A DNA stretch of 64,000 nucleotides. Origin: Rossellomorea marisflavi. GTDB lineage: Bacteria > Bacillota > Bacilli > Bacillales > Bacillaceae_B. This document shows positions 54,268 through 61,720 of the stretch, one piece after another (the stretch's first letter is position 1; every line of letters starts with the position of its first letter). The translations under genes were made by a program, and so were the position numbers. The stretch is from positions 3,126,501-3,190,500 of the forward strand of contig CP033051.1 in the NCBI GenBank assembly GCA_003667865.1, given 5' to 3'. The notes under the pieces were generated by a model. It did not search any database. It was not told the DNA's origin and saw nothing but the letters and a program-made list of their open reading frames with translations.

Positions 54268-54381
54268 ATATGGAAATAATTCTACTAACTGTTCAGACTA
54301 GTGGAAGATTTCAAACTAAGAAAATGAATATCGAAACTTTTTAGGTGTGAATTCGTAAGTATGATACAAGGAGGAAGAAGA

Positions 54382-54621
54382 ATGAAAAAAATAATTGGAA
54401 TTTTTATCGTTGTACTAATTTCAATAGGAATTGCTGATTTAATTCAAGGATTTATTTTAACACTTATTTATACATCGAATCCCTACCCAACAAATGGTGT
54501 GGAAATAGCAAAATTCTTAAAATATAGTATTTCTGCTATAACGGTAACATTATCTCTATGGATTGTGTTTAAGGTTAAAAATTTTATTAAAATCTGTAAA
54601 TCAACGGTGAAAGTATCGTGA
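54382..54621 (+). CDS. 79-residue two-segment membrane protein
   Basis: Signal-like first helix IIGIFIVVLISIGIADLIQGFILTLIY and a second helix ISAITVTLSLWIVFKV with a basic tail. AAGGAGGAAGA precedes ATG 54382; the ATG at 54361 lies upstream of that site. It overlaps the next mini-gene by 4 bases (GTGA), giving a coupled three-gene membrane cluster (54382, 54618, 54725). No family recognised. Confidence 0.65.
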   Translation: MKKIIGIFIVVLISIGIADLIQGFILTLIYTSNPYPTNGVEIAKFLKYSISAITVTLSLWIVFKVKNFIKICKSTVKVS

Positions 54622-54728
54622 AGTATTATGGTATCAAGCAATTTGTTAGTGTCCTAACTTTAATTCTTTTTACTTTTATTGCTGATTATTATTTTCGAGA
54701 AGTGAATGCGGGGATTGAAAGCAGTTGA
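54618..54728 (+). CDS. 36-residue single-pass membrane protein
   Basis: MKYYGIKQFVSVLTLILFTFIADYYFREVNAGIESS: a short basic start, one hydrophobic helix, and an acidic tail. The GTG start overlaps the upstream stop (GTGA), and its own stop overlaps the next start (TTGA). The double overlap supports translation by coupling despite the small size. Confidence 0.55.
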   Translation: MKYYGIKQFVSVLTLILFTFIADYYFREVNAGIESS

Positions 54729-55105
54729 TTATGTTTATAGGTATTTCAATCCTTCTTTTTGTATGTAATCAACTGATATATAACTACGCTAAAATAGCAG
54801 AAGGTTTTATGAAACACAAGGTTTGGAATAAAATGTTTATCATCATTTTAATATGGTTAATGATTTCATTTGTCGTATTTATTGCCTTGTTTTTTGCGAC
54901 ACCACTTGAGGGTTTAATTACTTCTTACACATGGCTTATCTTTATTGTTGCTTATTATTTTTTATTCTTTATAAACCTTTTAATTCTATCAATTGTACAT
55001 ATAGTAGTTGATAATTCGGTAAATGTAGAGAAAAAATTATTATTAACTTGGGTGAGTTCGTTGTTACTTGTAGCTTTAACATTATTTGTTCTACCAAGTA
55101 TTTAA
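54725..55105 (+). CDS. Four-segment membrane protein, hypothetical
   Basis: 126 residues with four hydrophobic helices (about 3-20, 36-60, 68-90, 102-124) and short Lys-rich loops. TTG 54725 overlaps the previous stop (TTGA) and has GGGGA 10 bases upstream; ATG 54731 is an alternative. No family recognised. Last gene of the overlapping membrane trio. Confidence 0.65.
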   Translation: MIMFIGISILLFVCNQLIYNYAKIAEGFMKHKVWNKMFIIILIWLMISFVVFIALFFATPLEGLITSYTWLIFIVAYYFLFFINLLILSIVHIVVDNSVNVEKKLLLTWVSSLLLVALTLFVLPSI

Positions 55106-55186
55106 TAACTTATGGGTTAGAGAAACTCTTTCACAAACGGGTGCTTTACTAAAGATAGATACAATCATGTCAAGAGGTGAGAATTA

Positions 55187-56131
55187 TTGAACATTATTGG
55201 AAATGTAATTTTTAGTATTTTAGATTTTATAGAAAGATTGGTTGATAACCCAAGTAAATCAATCAGAATACTAATGGGGCTAAGTGTACTTTCATACATA
55301 CATATCATTTATTTATATTTTAATGTTGAAGCATTTGTAGAAGGAAGACACCAAATAGATGGCAATTTTTTTAGTGTTGTACTTCTTGGCGGGTTACTAC
55401 CATATTTGTTTTTATTTATTACTTCTCTTGTCTTTTCAAAAAGAGAGTCTTTCTTAGGTTTTAGGAGTGAAGCAATACTAGATTGGTTTTTACGTTTGCT
55501 GGCGTATATTCTAGTTTTCCAACTATATAACTTTGATTTCTTACTTGCAAATACTAATTACATTTTAGTAATACTTGTTTCCTTTATGTTAATAAGCTTT
55601 TATCTGGAATACAGAATGTATCAGAAATCAAAAAAATATATATCGAATGTGAATCCAATAAAAAAGGAATTTAATCCAACCAAGGAAGAGATAAATAATA
55701 TTTCCAATATGGAGAAGGCGGTTGCAATTGGTGTTGGTTCAATATTTGTAGCAAGTGGACTTGCTATTGGTATTGCCATAAGTATTCCAAGCGCAACTAG
55801 TTCAGTGACAAGAACAATAATATTATTTTGTATGTCTTTGAGTTCTTTTATGTGGTTTTTAAGTATTTCATATAATAAATGCAACTTATTCTATGTTGAT
55901 AAAAAAAGTGCTAGAAGAATTTTCATAAAAGACTCTTCAATAGCATTTGGGGGATACCTTTTATGTGTTCTAGTAGGGGTGGGATTACTCAACAGAGTAG
56001 AATACACGATTGATATAGTTATAATTGCAGGAGTTTTTTCTCTATTACCTGCAATAAATACTAATCGTCGAATGGCTATTTATTTAGAACAAATAAAGGA
56101 TGTTGAGAAAGAGCAGTACATAGAATTGTGA
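55187..56131 (+). CDS. Multi-pass membrane protein, hypothetical
   Basis: 314 residues with about eight hydrophobic helices in two groups split by a polar linker (SKKYISNVNPIKKEFNPTKEEINNISN, about 147-173). TTG start with AGAGGTGAG at about 8 bases. The AACGGGTGCTTTAC word in the leader (55137) belongs to the island module. No enzymatic motif is visible; function unknown. Confidence 0.65.
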   Translation: MNIIGNVIFSILDFIERLVDNPSKSIRILMGLSVLSYIHIIYLYFNVEAFVEGRHQIDGNFFSVVLLGGLLPYLFLFITSLVFSKRESFLGFRSEAILDWFLRLLAYILVFQLYNFDFLLANTNYILVILVSFMLISFYLEYRMYQKSKKYISNVNPIKKEFNPTKEEINNISNMEKAVAIGVGSIFVASGLAIGIAISIPSATSSVTRTIILFCMSLSSFMWFLSISYNKCNLFYVDKKSARRIFIKDSSIAFGGYLLCVLVGVGLLNRVEYTIDIVIIAGVFSLLPAINTNRRMAIYLEQIKDVEKEQYIEL

Positions 56132-56153
56132 CAAACTTGCGATTGATTTAAGA

Positions 56154-56174
56154 TTGGTGACTGACCCCCAGCAT
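56154..56174. repeat. GGTGCCTGACCCCC-type repeat, truncated copy 3
   Basis: TTGGTGACTGACCCCCAGCAT, the left arm only. It is joined directly to the middle of a GNAT coding sequence. Confidence 0.65.
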
Positions 56175-56396
56175 GGAGAAGCAAGTATCGAATTCTTTGC
56201 TGTTAAAGAAAGTGAGAGAGGAAAAGGAGTAGGAGGAAAACTATTAACGGTAGCTTTAAAATGGTTTACCACCATTAAAAGTATCGGTTCTATTACACTC
56301 TGTGTCAACTCGAGTAATCAAAATGCTATAAATTTATATAAGAAAGTCGGGTTTCAATTGAAACATGAGTTATGTTTTTTCACTAAGAAGTTATAA
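56175..56396 (+). pseudogene. C-terminal remnant of a GNAT acetyltransferase
   Basis: Encodes IEFFAVKESERGKGVGGKLLTVALKWF, the acetyl-CoA-binding loop (RGKGVG), and CVNSSNQNAINLYKKVGFQLKHEL, the typical GNAT terminus. About half of a normal acetyltransferase is missing at the 5' side, where a truncated repeat element abuts it. It is a remnant, although an in-frame ATG-like start at 56154 keeps a short frame open. Confidence 0.75.
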
Positions 56397-56397
56397 C

Positions 56398-56545
56398 GTT
56401 ATTTAACAAACGGGTGCACTCATGCTACGCAGCAACGATTTAAATAATTTTTGGAAAACCAGGATGTAATCTATTGCATTCTGATGTGATTTTAGTATGA
56501 ATATTTGATTTATTGTGAATTGTTTTACTTATATAGGCTGACTTG
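56398..56545 (+). repeat. Island intergenic module, copy 3
   Basis: AACAAACGGGTGCACTCATG, CTACGCAGCAACGAT, then GATTTTAGTATGAATATTTG and TTGTGAATTGTTTTAC (56513-56528). It lacks the terminator hairpin of copies 1, 4 and 5. Confidence 0.65.
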
Positions 56546-56604
56546 TTTAGTAAGAGATATGAATATTTTAAGATAATATTATAAAAAAATAAGGAGTTGA
56601 TTAC

Positions 56605-57099
56605 TTGAAAAAATATGCACTTTTTCTTGTAGTAGTTTCCATATTTTTAGGTGGATGTAACAATACCAATTCTATGCAGGATGTGTTTCATAAAGAAATG
56701 AAAGGTCTAGAAGATGTTGATGATTACAGTTTGATTAATATAGTGGAAGAGGATAATATCATTTTTTACTCTTATGTTCAAGAAGGTGAGAATAACAACA
56801 ATCAAATAAATATTGGGTATTTTAACAAAATCAATGGAGAATGGTTCTGGGATAAAACCGCCAGTTGTAAGGGAAAGTGGTCAGGTACATTTGGAAATAC
56901 ACCATATATTTGGTGTGGGACATTAACAGAACCAAGACACGAAAAAGTGTATGTTGGTGATAAAGAAGCGAAGATAATTAATGTCGACGATGGTGTACAA
57001 CGGGTTTGGTACCATCTAAGTGAAAACATAAATGATAAGGAGATTAAAATTGTTTTAACAGATGGTTCAGAGGAGTGGCTTAAAGAAGTGATAAAATAA
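56605..57099 (+). CDS. Secreted lipoprotein, hypothetical
   Basis: 164 residues. Lipoprotein signal peptide KKYALFLVVVSIFLGGC with lipobox LGGC, so Cys18 would be lipidated and the protein anchored outside the membrane. The mature part is beta-rich with two Cys (ASCKGKW, IWCGTL) that could form a disulfide. TTG 56605 has AAGGAG 8-9 bases upstream. No family recognised. Placed after island module copy 3. Confidence 0.78.
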   Translation: MKKYALFLVVVSIFLGGCNNTNSMQDVFHKEMKGLEDVDDYSLINIVEEDNIIFYSYVQEGENNNNQINIGYFNKINGEWFWDKTASCKGKWSGTFGNTPYIWCGTLTEPRHEKVYVGDKEAKIINVDDGVQRVWYHLSENINDKEIKIVLTDGSEEWLKEVIK

Positions 57100-57228
57100 T
57101 ATTGTTTTGCTACTGGTGTGTTTATTCAATTAGGGTTTGATGTTCTTTTTGTTGAACTAACGCGATGAATTGAAGGGAAGTGAGAAGTGAAAAAAGAAGT
57201 TGTTCTGATTTGAAGGGAGAAGAACGAA

Positions 57229-57399
57229 ATGTTGTATTGGATTCTTATTATTCTTTTAATTATTGGACTTTTCTTATTGTTGTTAGGAGTTATCACCAAT
57301 AAAGGTTGGCTAAAAATAGCATCAATTATTCCACTAATTCTTGTAATACCGCAATCTTTAAATATTTTCTTTGCTTGGGTTAAGTCATTGTGGAATTAG
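57229..57399 (+). CDS. 56-residue two-segment membrane protein
   Basis: MLYWILIILLIIGLFLLLLGVI, TNKGW turn, then IASIIPLILVIPQSLNIFFAW and a KSLWN end. GAAGGGAGAAG lies about 8 bases upstream of the ATG. Small hydrophobic protein of unknown function. Confidence 0.6.
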   Translation: MLYWILIILLIIGLFLLLLGVITNKGWLKIASIIPLILVIPQSLNIFFAWVKSLWN

Positions 57400-57458
57400 C
57401 AAATCGGCTTCTATTAAAGAAGTGTTTCCCAAAGTTGCAAAAATCAATGAGTGATACT

Positions 57459-57480
57459 GGGTGCCAGGCGCCAATGTTCT
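57459..57480. repeat. GGTGCCTGACCCCC-type repeat, fragment
   Basis: CTGGGTGCCAGGCGCCAATG resembles a compressed right arm of the family (GGGTCAGGCACCAATTTT) with the central body missing. Confidence 0.45.
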
Positions 57481-57550
57481 AGAGCTTGTTTGCTAATATT
57501 AAATTTATACAGTGGTTGTTATAATTAGTCAATAGAAAGGGGTGCTTGAT

Positions 57551-57809
57551 GTGAAATGGTCAGATGTTAGAAAGTTATATCCTAATCAATTTGTAAAATT
57601 AAAAACATTATCTTCACATATTAAGGAGGGGCAAGAAATCATTGATGATATGGCTGTGATATCACCTATACCGATGAATTGCAACCAAAGAATTATAAAA
57701 GTCAAAAGGGGACGAATTAGTCTATCATACAATCCATGAAAATATTGTTTTAGAAATCCGTCAAGATGTCGGACTAAGGATATTTGACTACAATGGAATT
57801 CAAATATAA
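57551..57809 (+). pseudogene. Frameshifted small conserved gene upstream of the retropepsin-like gene
   Basis: GTG 57551 (AAAGGGG 8 bases upstream) encodes MKWSDVRKLYPNQFVKLKTL..HIKEGQEIIDDMAVISPIP. In frame it stops at 57739. One extra base in the GGGG run at 57708-57711 hides the natural continuation DELVYHTIHENIVLEIRQDVG in the next frame, ending at 57809 and overlapping the start of the protease gene by 17 bases. I recall this small protein as a frequent partner of retropepsin-like genes in Firmicutes. Either a frameshift mutation or a sequencing error. Confidence 0.7.
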
Positions 57810-58173
57810 ATATGGACTACTCTTAGTGGATGTTAGTTTGATTTTTAAGGGGAAGACCATAGTAATTGAAAATATGGTTGTAGATACAGGTGCTGCTAGA
57901 ACACTTATTTCACAGAATGCTGTAGAGGAAATAGGGTTGGGGGTTGATTTACAAGATAGAATTGTCACCTATTATGGAGTTGGTGGAAAAGAGCATGCTT
58001 TTAGGAAACGAGTAGAAGAAATTGAAGGCGGTGAATGGATGTTAAGTAATATGGAGTTAGATTTTAATGATTTCGGATATGATGATATCAATGGTTTACT
58101 TGGATTAGATTTGTTGATGAGAGCAGGTTACGTAATTGATCTATTACAATTAAAAATGACTAAAAGTAACTAA
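57793..58173 (+). CDS. Retropepsin-like aspartic protease family protein
   Basis: 126 residues. The catalytic motif VVDTGAARTLIS (D-T-G) is at about residues 32-43, followed by the flap-like YYGVGGKEHAF, and the hydrophobic-hydrophobic-Gly partner LLGLDLLMRAG. Single-domain retropepsin-like proteins would act as dimers. No signal peptide. ATG 57793 overlaps the upstream frameshifted partner and has TAAGGA about 10 bases before it. The terminator begins right after the stop. Confidence 0.85.
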   Translation: MEFKYKYGLLLVDVSLIFKGKTIVIENMVVDTGAARTLISQNAVEEIGLGVDLQDRIVTYYGVGGKEHAFRKRVEEIEGGEWMLSNMELDFNDFGYDDINGLLGLDLLMRAGYVIDLLQLKMTKSN

Positions 58174-58174
58174 G

Positions 58175-58214
58175 GGACCTGATGATATTGAATTGATATC
58201 AGGTCCCTTTTATG
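58175..58214 (+). terminator. Terminator of the retropepsin-like gene
   Basis: GGGACCTGATGATAT / GATATCAGGTCCC stem and TTTTATG tail, starting 2 bases after the stop codon. Confidence 0.9.
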
Positions 58215-58244
58215 TTGAAGTTTGTATGTTAAAACCGATATTGA

Positions 58245-58306
58245 TGGCTGACCCCCAGCACATTAATGCTTTACCATACATAGGGTCAGGCACCAATTTT
58301 AAATGT
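58245..58306. repeat. GGTGCCTGACCCCC-type repeat, best copy
   Basis: GGCTGACCCCCAGCACATTA, ATGCTTTACCATACATAGGG, TCAGGCACCAATTTTAAATG. Arms TGACCC / GGGTCA pair around the ATTAATGCTTTACCATAC body. It is the reference for the family of copies at 52179, 53405, 56154 and 57459, all in this island. Confidence 0.8.
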
Positions 58307-58444
58307 ATCGGAGTAGAATATGATTTTCCTCCACCAACTGTTTCAGTGTATTATGCTCCAAATAGTATTAGCCCTAATCAAGAATTAGCAGAAGCTAACA
58401 TAGATTGGGATTATGACGAAAAGTACAATAAAGAAAGAACTTAA
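58307..58444 (+). pseudogene. 3' gene remnant fused to a repeat element
   Basis: The open frame after the repeat encodes CIGVEYDFPPPTVSVYYAPNSI, then NIDWDYDEKYNKERT and a stop. There is no ribosome binding site or start outside the repeat, so this is the tail of a gene whose front has been lost. Family not recognised. Confidence 0.5.
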
Positions 58445-58463
58445 TTCGATAGGGAGACTATGA

Positions 58464-58886
58464 ATGATAAAAAGTTCTATTTTATTTTTGCTAGTATTAG
58501 GAATTCTTCTTTTAGCAGTATGCTCTGATAAACCCCCTATGCCTACAGTTAGTGTAGAAGGGGAGAGAATCGAAAGTGTAAGAGCCTCCTATTGTTGGAG
58601 TAATGGGTGTTACGACACCGCTGGACCCCCTGATATTTTAAAAGGAAAGGATCCATACCAGGTTAAAAAGGGAGAGAAAGTTACCATCAAGTTTGAGAAT
58701 GGACCTAAGCCGTCTAACATCTCTGTATCAAGAATGCTCCACTCGGACCAAGAATGGATAAAAGATGAATTAATCAATGATGTCCTCACAATCCCGACTG
58801 AAGAAGGTATTTATTATTATGACTTTCATGTAAATTGGGATTCGCGTGGAGATTCTTATTACGCTTTTGTTATTCAAGTGAAATAA
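58464..58886 (+). CDS. Secreted protein with lipobox-like signal, hypothetical
   Basis: 140 residues. Signal peptide with LLAVC, an imperfect lipobox, then a beta-rich mature part with a CWSNGC pair (about 46-51) and an ENGPKPSNISV strand, ending GDSYYAFVIQV. The fold is reminiscent of small extracellular beta-sandwich proteins of Bacillus. AGGGAGAC before the ATG. Role unknown. Confidence 0.72.
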   Translation: MIKSSILFLLVLGILLLAVCSDKPPMPTVSVEGERIESVRASYCWSNGCYDTAGPPDILKGKDPYQVKKGEKVTIKFENGPKPSNISVSRMLHSDQEWIKDELINDVLTIPTEEGIYYYDFHVNWDSRGDSYYAFVIQVK

Positions 58887-58967
58887 TGAATATTTAGTCA
58901 AACATAAAATTATTCAAAAAAGCTTGTATACAGTACAAGTTTACTAGGAACTAAATACAATTCAACG

Positions 58968-59130
58968 AAGGCGATCACTCTTTAGGGTGATTGTCTTTGT
59001 CGTATTTAACACATACTGCGCATAAACGATAGTAATGATTTATGAAAAAACAGGATCATTATTTGTTATTTTCTGGTATGATTTTAGTATGAATAATTGT
59101 TATATTGTGAAGTGTTTCACTTAAACGCTA
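58968..59130 (+). repeat. Island intergenic module, copy 4
   Basis: GGCGATCACTC / GGGTGATTGTC hairpin, GTCGTATTTAACACATACTG, CGCATAAACGATAG, GGTATGATTTTAGTATGAAT, TTGTGAAGTGTTTCAC (59105-59120) and TTAAACGCTAACGAGCAG. Full-length copy, upstream of the gene at 59211. Confidence 0.75.
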
Positions 59131-59210
59131 ACGAGCAGTTATCTTCAACAAGTAATTTAACAAAATATTGGTTTTTTATGGTAAATTAATATTAGTGGGA
59201 GGGGATAAAC

Positions 59211-59396
59211 GTGAAGAAGTCTGAAAAGATGATTGTAACTATTTCAGCAATAGTTTATTGTCTGGCATTATTGTTTTATATAGGTATGTTGTTATTTGGC
59301 AATGGTGTTGAACCATACCTTCATGCAGTTTTCATTTCTACATTTTTTCTTTTTATTATTGTTTTCGTAACTAAAAAAAGCAGAAAAAGCACTTGA
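59211..59396 (+). CDS. 61-residue two-segment membrane protein
   Basis: Basic start MKKSEK, helix IVTISAIVYCLALLFYIGMLLFG, helix AVFISTFFLFIIVFV and a KKSRKST tail. GTG start with GGGAGGGG about 8 bases upstream. Small hydrophobic protein behind island module copy 4. Confidence 0.65.
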   Translation: MKKSEKMIVTISAIVYCLALLFYIGMLLFGNGVEPYLHAVFISTFFLFIIVFVTKKSRKST

Positions 59397-59459
59397 TTTA
59401 GCTTTGAATTAACGGGGAGCTTGAACGAAAGAACAATATAAATCTTGGGGATTGGGATT

Positions 59460-59864
59460 GTGAGAAAATCATTTTTTGTTTCTATCTTACTAATTGCTTT
59501 TTTAATTTTAAACGGTTGTAGTCATAATACTGTAGAGAAAATTAAAGCGGATTATTTTGATATTGGCTTAGGACAGAGTTTGTACAGTGGATATAATAAA
59601 GTGGAGCAGGAAACTGTTCAGTCACTTGTAGATGCATATAATCAAATTGAATATACTGGGCAAACCAACCAACAAATCAATTATGACAAGGCAATAACAA
59701 TAACATTTGTCTTTAATGACCAAATTTCAGGCATGTTAGTTTTAGATGATAAGGGGATTTTTCATCTGCATGATAATGTTGAAGAAAATTATCAAATCGA
59801 GCCAAACAATGATTTATATGAACAGGCAATTGAGATATATAACGATTTGAAGCAACAATATTAA
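59460..59864 (+). CDS. Lipoprotein, hypothetical
   Basis: 134 residues. VRKSFFVSILLIAFLILNGC gives a clear signal peptide with lipobox LNGC. The mature part is charged, with TITFVFNDQISGMLVLDDKGIFHLHD resembling small extracytoplasmic alpha-beta folds. GTG 59460 follows GGGGATTGGGATT; TTG 59445 is in frame but precedes that site. Unknown role. Confidence 0.72.
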   Translation: MRKSFFVSILLIAFLILNGCSHNTVEKIKADYFDIGLGQSLYSGYNKVEQETVQSLVDAYNQIEYTGQTNQQINYDKAITITFVFNDQISGMLVLDDKGIFHLHDNVEENYQIEPNNDLYEQAIEIYNDLKQQY

Positions 59865-59984
59865 AATTTCAAGGGGAACTTTGACCCGTTCATTTGTGAA
59901 AATTTTCACTTAAACTAAAGGGTGCTTATGTTGAACAAGAGTTGATCACTTCACTGCGTAGTACAAATCAACTTGGCATGAAAC

Positions 59985-60155
59985 TTCCATAATAAGGCGG
60001 TCACTCTTTTAGGGTGATCGTTTTGTCGTATTTGACCATTAATACGCAGCAACGATAGAAATGACTTTTGAAAAAATCAGGAACGGGATCTGTTTTATCT
60101 GTTATCATTTTAGTATGAATAATTGTTATATTGTGAATTGTTTCACCTAAACGGG
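59985..60155 (+). repeat. Island intergenic module, copy 5
   Basis: GGCGGTCACTC / GGGTGATCGTTTT hairpin, GTCGTATTTGACCATTAATA, CGCAGCAACGATAG, ATCATTTTAGTATGAATAAT, TTGTGAATTGTTTCAC (60131-60146) and CTAAACGGGCAGGTTAATGA. A further palindrome TTGTGAAAATTTTCAC at 59894-59909 followed by TTAAACTAAAGGGTGC marks a partial copy just upstream. Confidence 0.75.
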
Positions 60156-60194
60156 CAGGTTAATGAAATATTAAACAAATTTATAAAGGAAGGA

Positions 60195-60530
60195 GTGGTT
60201 ATTCTGTCAAAAACTATTTTTTGTGATAAATGCGAGAAAGAAATTAAAGTACGAGATGATTTAGTAACTTCTACGTACTTATTTGAGGTCGTCCCATATC
60301 ACGAAAGTTGCTATGCCAAAGATATAAAGAGTGTAAAGACAATATTCTTGGATAACCAACCACTAAATGGTTTTTCAGGTAATTTGGTATTCTTTTTTTC
60401 TATAATTTTAGCTGTTGCATGGGCTTTAATTTCCGAGTCCCCATTAAAATGGATATCTCTATTAGCCATAATACCTATTAGTTATAGGCTTTATTCTTAT
60501 CTTTTTTATGAAAGACACATTGAGAGATAG
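60195..60530 (+). CDS. Zinc-ribbon membrane protein, hypothetical
   Basis: 111 residues. N-terminal CDKC and a later HESC (about residues 12-15 and 37-40) look like a treble-clef zinc site, then two helices (LVFFFSIILAVAWALIS, WISLLAIIPISYRLYSYLF). The start is uncertain: AAGGA lies just ahead of GTG 60195, while CTG 60204 has better spacing to AAGGAGTG. The longer frame from 60123 is rejected because it is encoded by the repeat module. It resembles the CXXC-20-CXXC protein at 53930 in architecture. Confidence 0.65.
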   Translation: MVILSKTIFCDKCEKEIKVRDDLVTSTYLFEVVPYHESCYAKDIKSVKTIFLDNQPLNGFSGNLVFFFSIILAVAWALISESPLKWISLLAIIPISYRLYSYLFYERHIER

Positions 60531-60700
60531 AGTATCGTCCACAGTTATGTCATTCTTTAAATATTGAGTTAGTTAAAGAAGCCCCTGCGTTTCAACAGAA
60601 TCTCTTAATGAACAGTACAACCATACTGCGCATTCTTCTAAACCTATGAAAATATGACTTATAATACAAAGTTCCTTATTGTAATATGTCCATATAAAAT

Positions 60701-60742
60701 AAACGCAGTGAGAATTCATTGCGAATTACACTGCGTTTTTGT
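60701..60742. terminator. Hairpin at the island's right end
   Basis: AAACGCAGTG / CACTGCGTTTTTG stem with a 19-base loop, about 120 bases beyond the 3' end of the convergent TRIC gene. Usable as a terminator for either direction. Confidence 0.7.
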
Positions 60743-60860
60743 GTGCTAAATGGTATTCAATTTCCTTATTGTTATTAGGTGAAAATGCAATGTGATCTAC
60801 TTATGTTAATAGTATTTTTCTACACAACAGGTGAACTAATCACTGTTATCTATCACTCTA

Positions 60861-61469
60861 TTAAATATGAGCACGTAAGCTTCTGTTCGGCAAACGCCAT
60901 TTATATAGAAAAGAAAGCACTCTTAACGTCGTCGTCAGAACAAATAGCACGTATAACTCCACAGGACTATTTACAATTTTCAAGCCAATGGCAAACCCGC
61001 AAATTACCGCCCACACAGCATAGATTTCATGCTTTAATACAAGTGGTTTTCTTCCAGCAAGAAGATCACGAATGATTCCGCCACCACTTCCTGTTAACAC
61101 TGCTGCAACAATAACAGCACTTAGTGGGTGATTCATATCAGAAGCGTATAATGCCCCTTGGATAGCGAATGCACTTAATCCGACAGCATCGAAAAAGTTT
61201 CCCCATCTTCTCCAATGTTTAATAAGATTGTTAGGAAATAAAAATACTGCGGTAATAGAGAGCATCGCAATTTGAAACAGCATGCCTTGTTCCCATAAGG
61301 CAGAAACCGGTACTCCAATGAGTAAGTTCCTGATCGCTCCTCCTCCAAACGCTGTAACAATCCCTAAAATGTAGACTCCTAGGATATCATATTCTTCTTC
61401 CATTGCTACAATGGCGCCTGAAACTGCAAAAGCAATCGTTCCGATAATACTAAGAACTTCCCATGTCAT
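60861..61469 (-). CDS. TRIC-type trimeric cation channel family protein (UPF0126)
   Basis: 202 residues with two internally repeated three-helix units: IGTIAFAVSGAIVAMEEEYDILGVYILGIVTAFGGGAIRNLLIG and GLSAFAIQGALYA...AAVLTGSGGGIIRDLLAGRKP. The paired GGG-x2-R-D/N motifs are the hallmark of UPF0126 (B. subtilis YvgT), prokaryotic relatives of TRIC cation channels. GGAGGAACGGG precedes the ATG. It is divergent from hflX. Confidence 0.92.
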   Translation of the reverse strand: MTWEVLSIIGTIAFAVSGAIVAMEEEYDILGVYILGIVTAFGGGAIRNLLIGVPVSALWEQGMLFQIAMLSITAVFLFPNNLIKHWRRWGNFFDAVGLSAFAIQGALYASDMNHPLSAVIVAAVLTGSGGGIIRDLLAGRKPLVLKHEIYAVWAVICGFAIGLKIVNSPVELYVLFVLTTTLRVLSFLYKWRLPNRSLRAHI

Positions 61470-61652
61470 AACCCGTTCCTCCTTCTTAGAAGTTTTATAA
61501 TGTAGTAGTTGAGATTTCGCGTTAGATGATGCAAACCATATTAGATTCTAACACGAATTTAGTGGATTTCAACTGTTTTTATTCAACTTATTTCAATTAA
61601 CGTAGTGTTTACCGTTTTATTTTGATATGATGATGTCAATAACGTGAAGAAA

Positions 61653-61680
61653 CGACCAATTTACATACATTCATTGGTCG
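61653..61680 (+). promoter_or_regulatory. Inverted repeat in the hflX leader
   Basis: CGACCAAT / ATTGGTCG, 8-bp perfect arms with a 12-base spacer, 41 bases before the hflX start. It could be a leader hairpin or an operator; there is no T-run. Confidence 0.4.
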
Positions 61681-61720
61681 CCATACACTAAATGATATGT
61701 AAAAGAAAGAAGGATGTTCA

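Noticed and set aside
58193..58306. Start of the 83-residue frame at 58193
   Set aside because: It begins inside a terminator and crosses a repeat element; only the 3' tail looks like a gene remnant.
60123..60194. Upstream extension of the zinc-ribbon membrane gene
   Set aside because: Encoded by island module copy 5 (the palindrome and GGGCAGG words), so it is regulatory sequence.
60779..61075. Plus-strand 98-residue frame
   Set aside because: Antisense to the clear TRIC-type channel gene.
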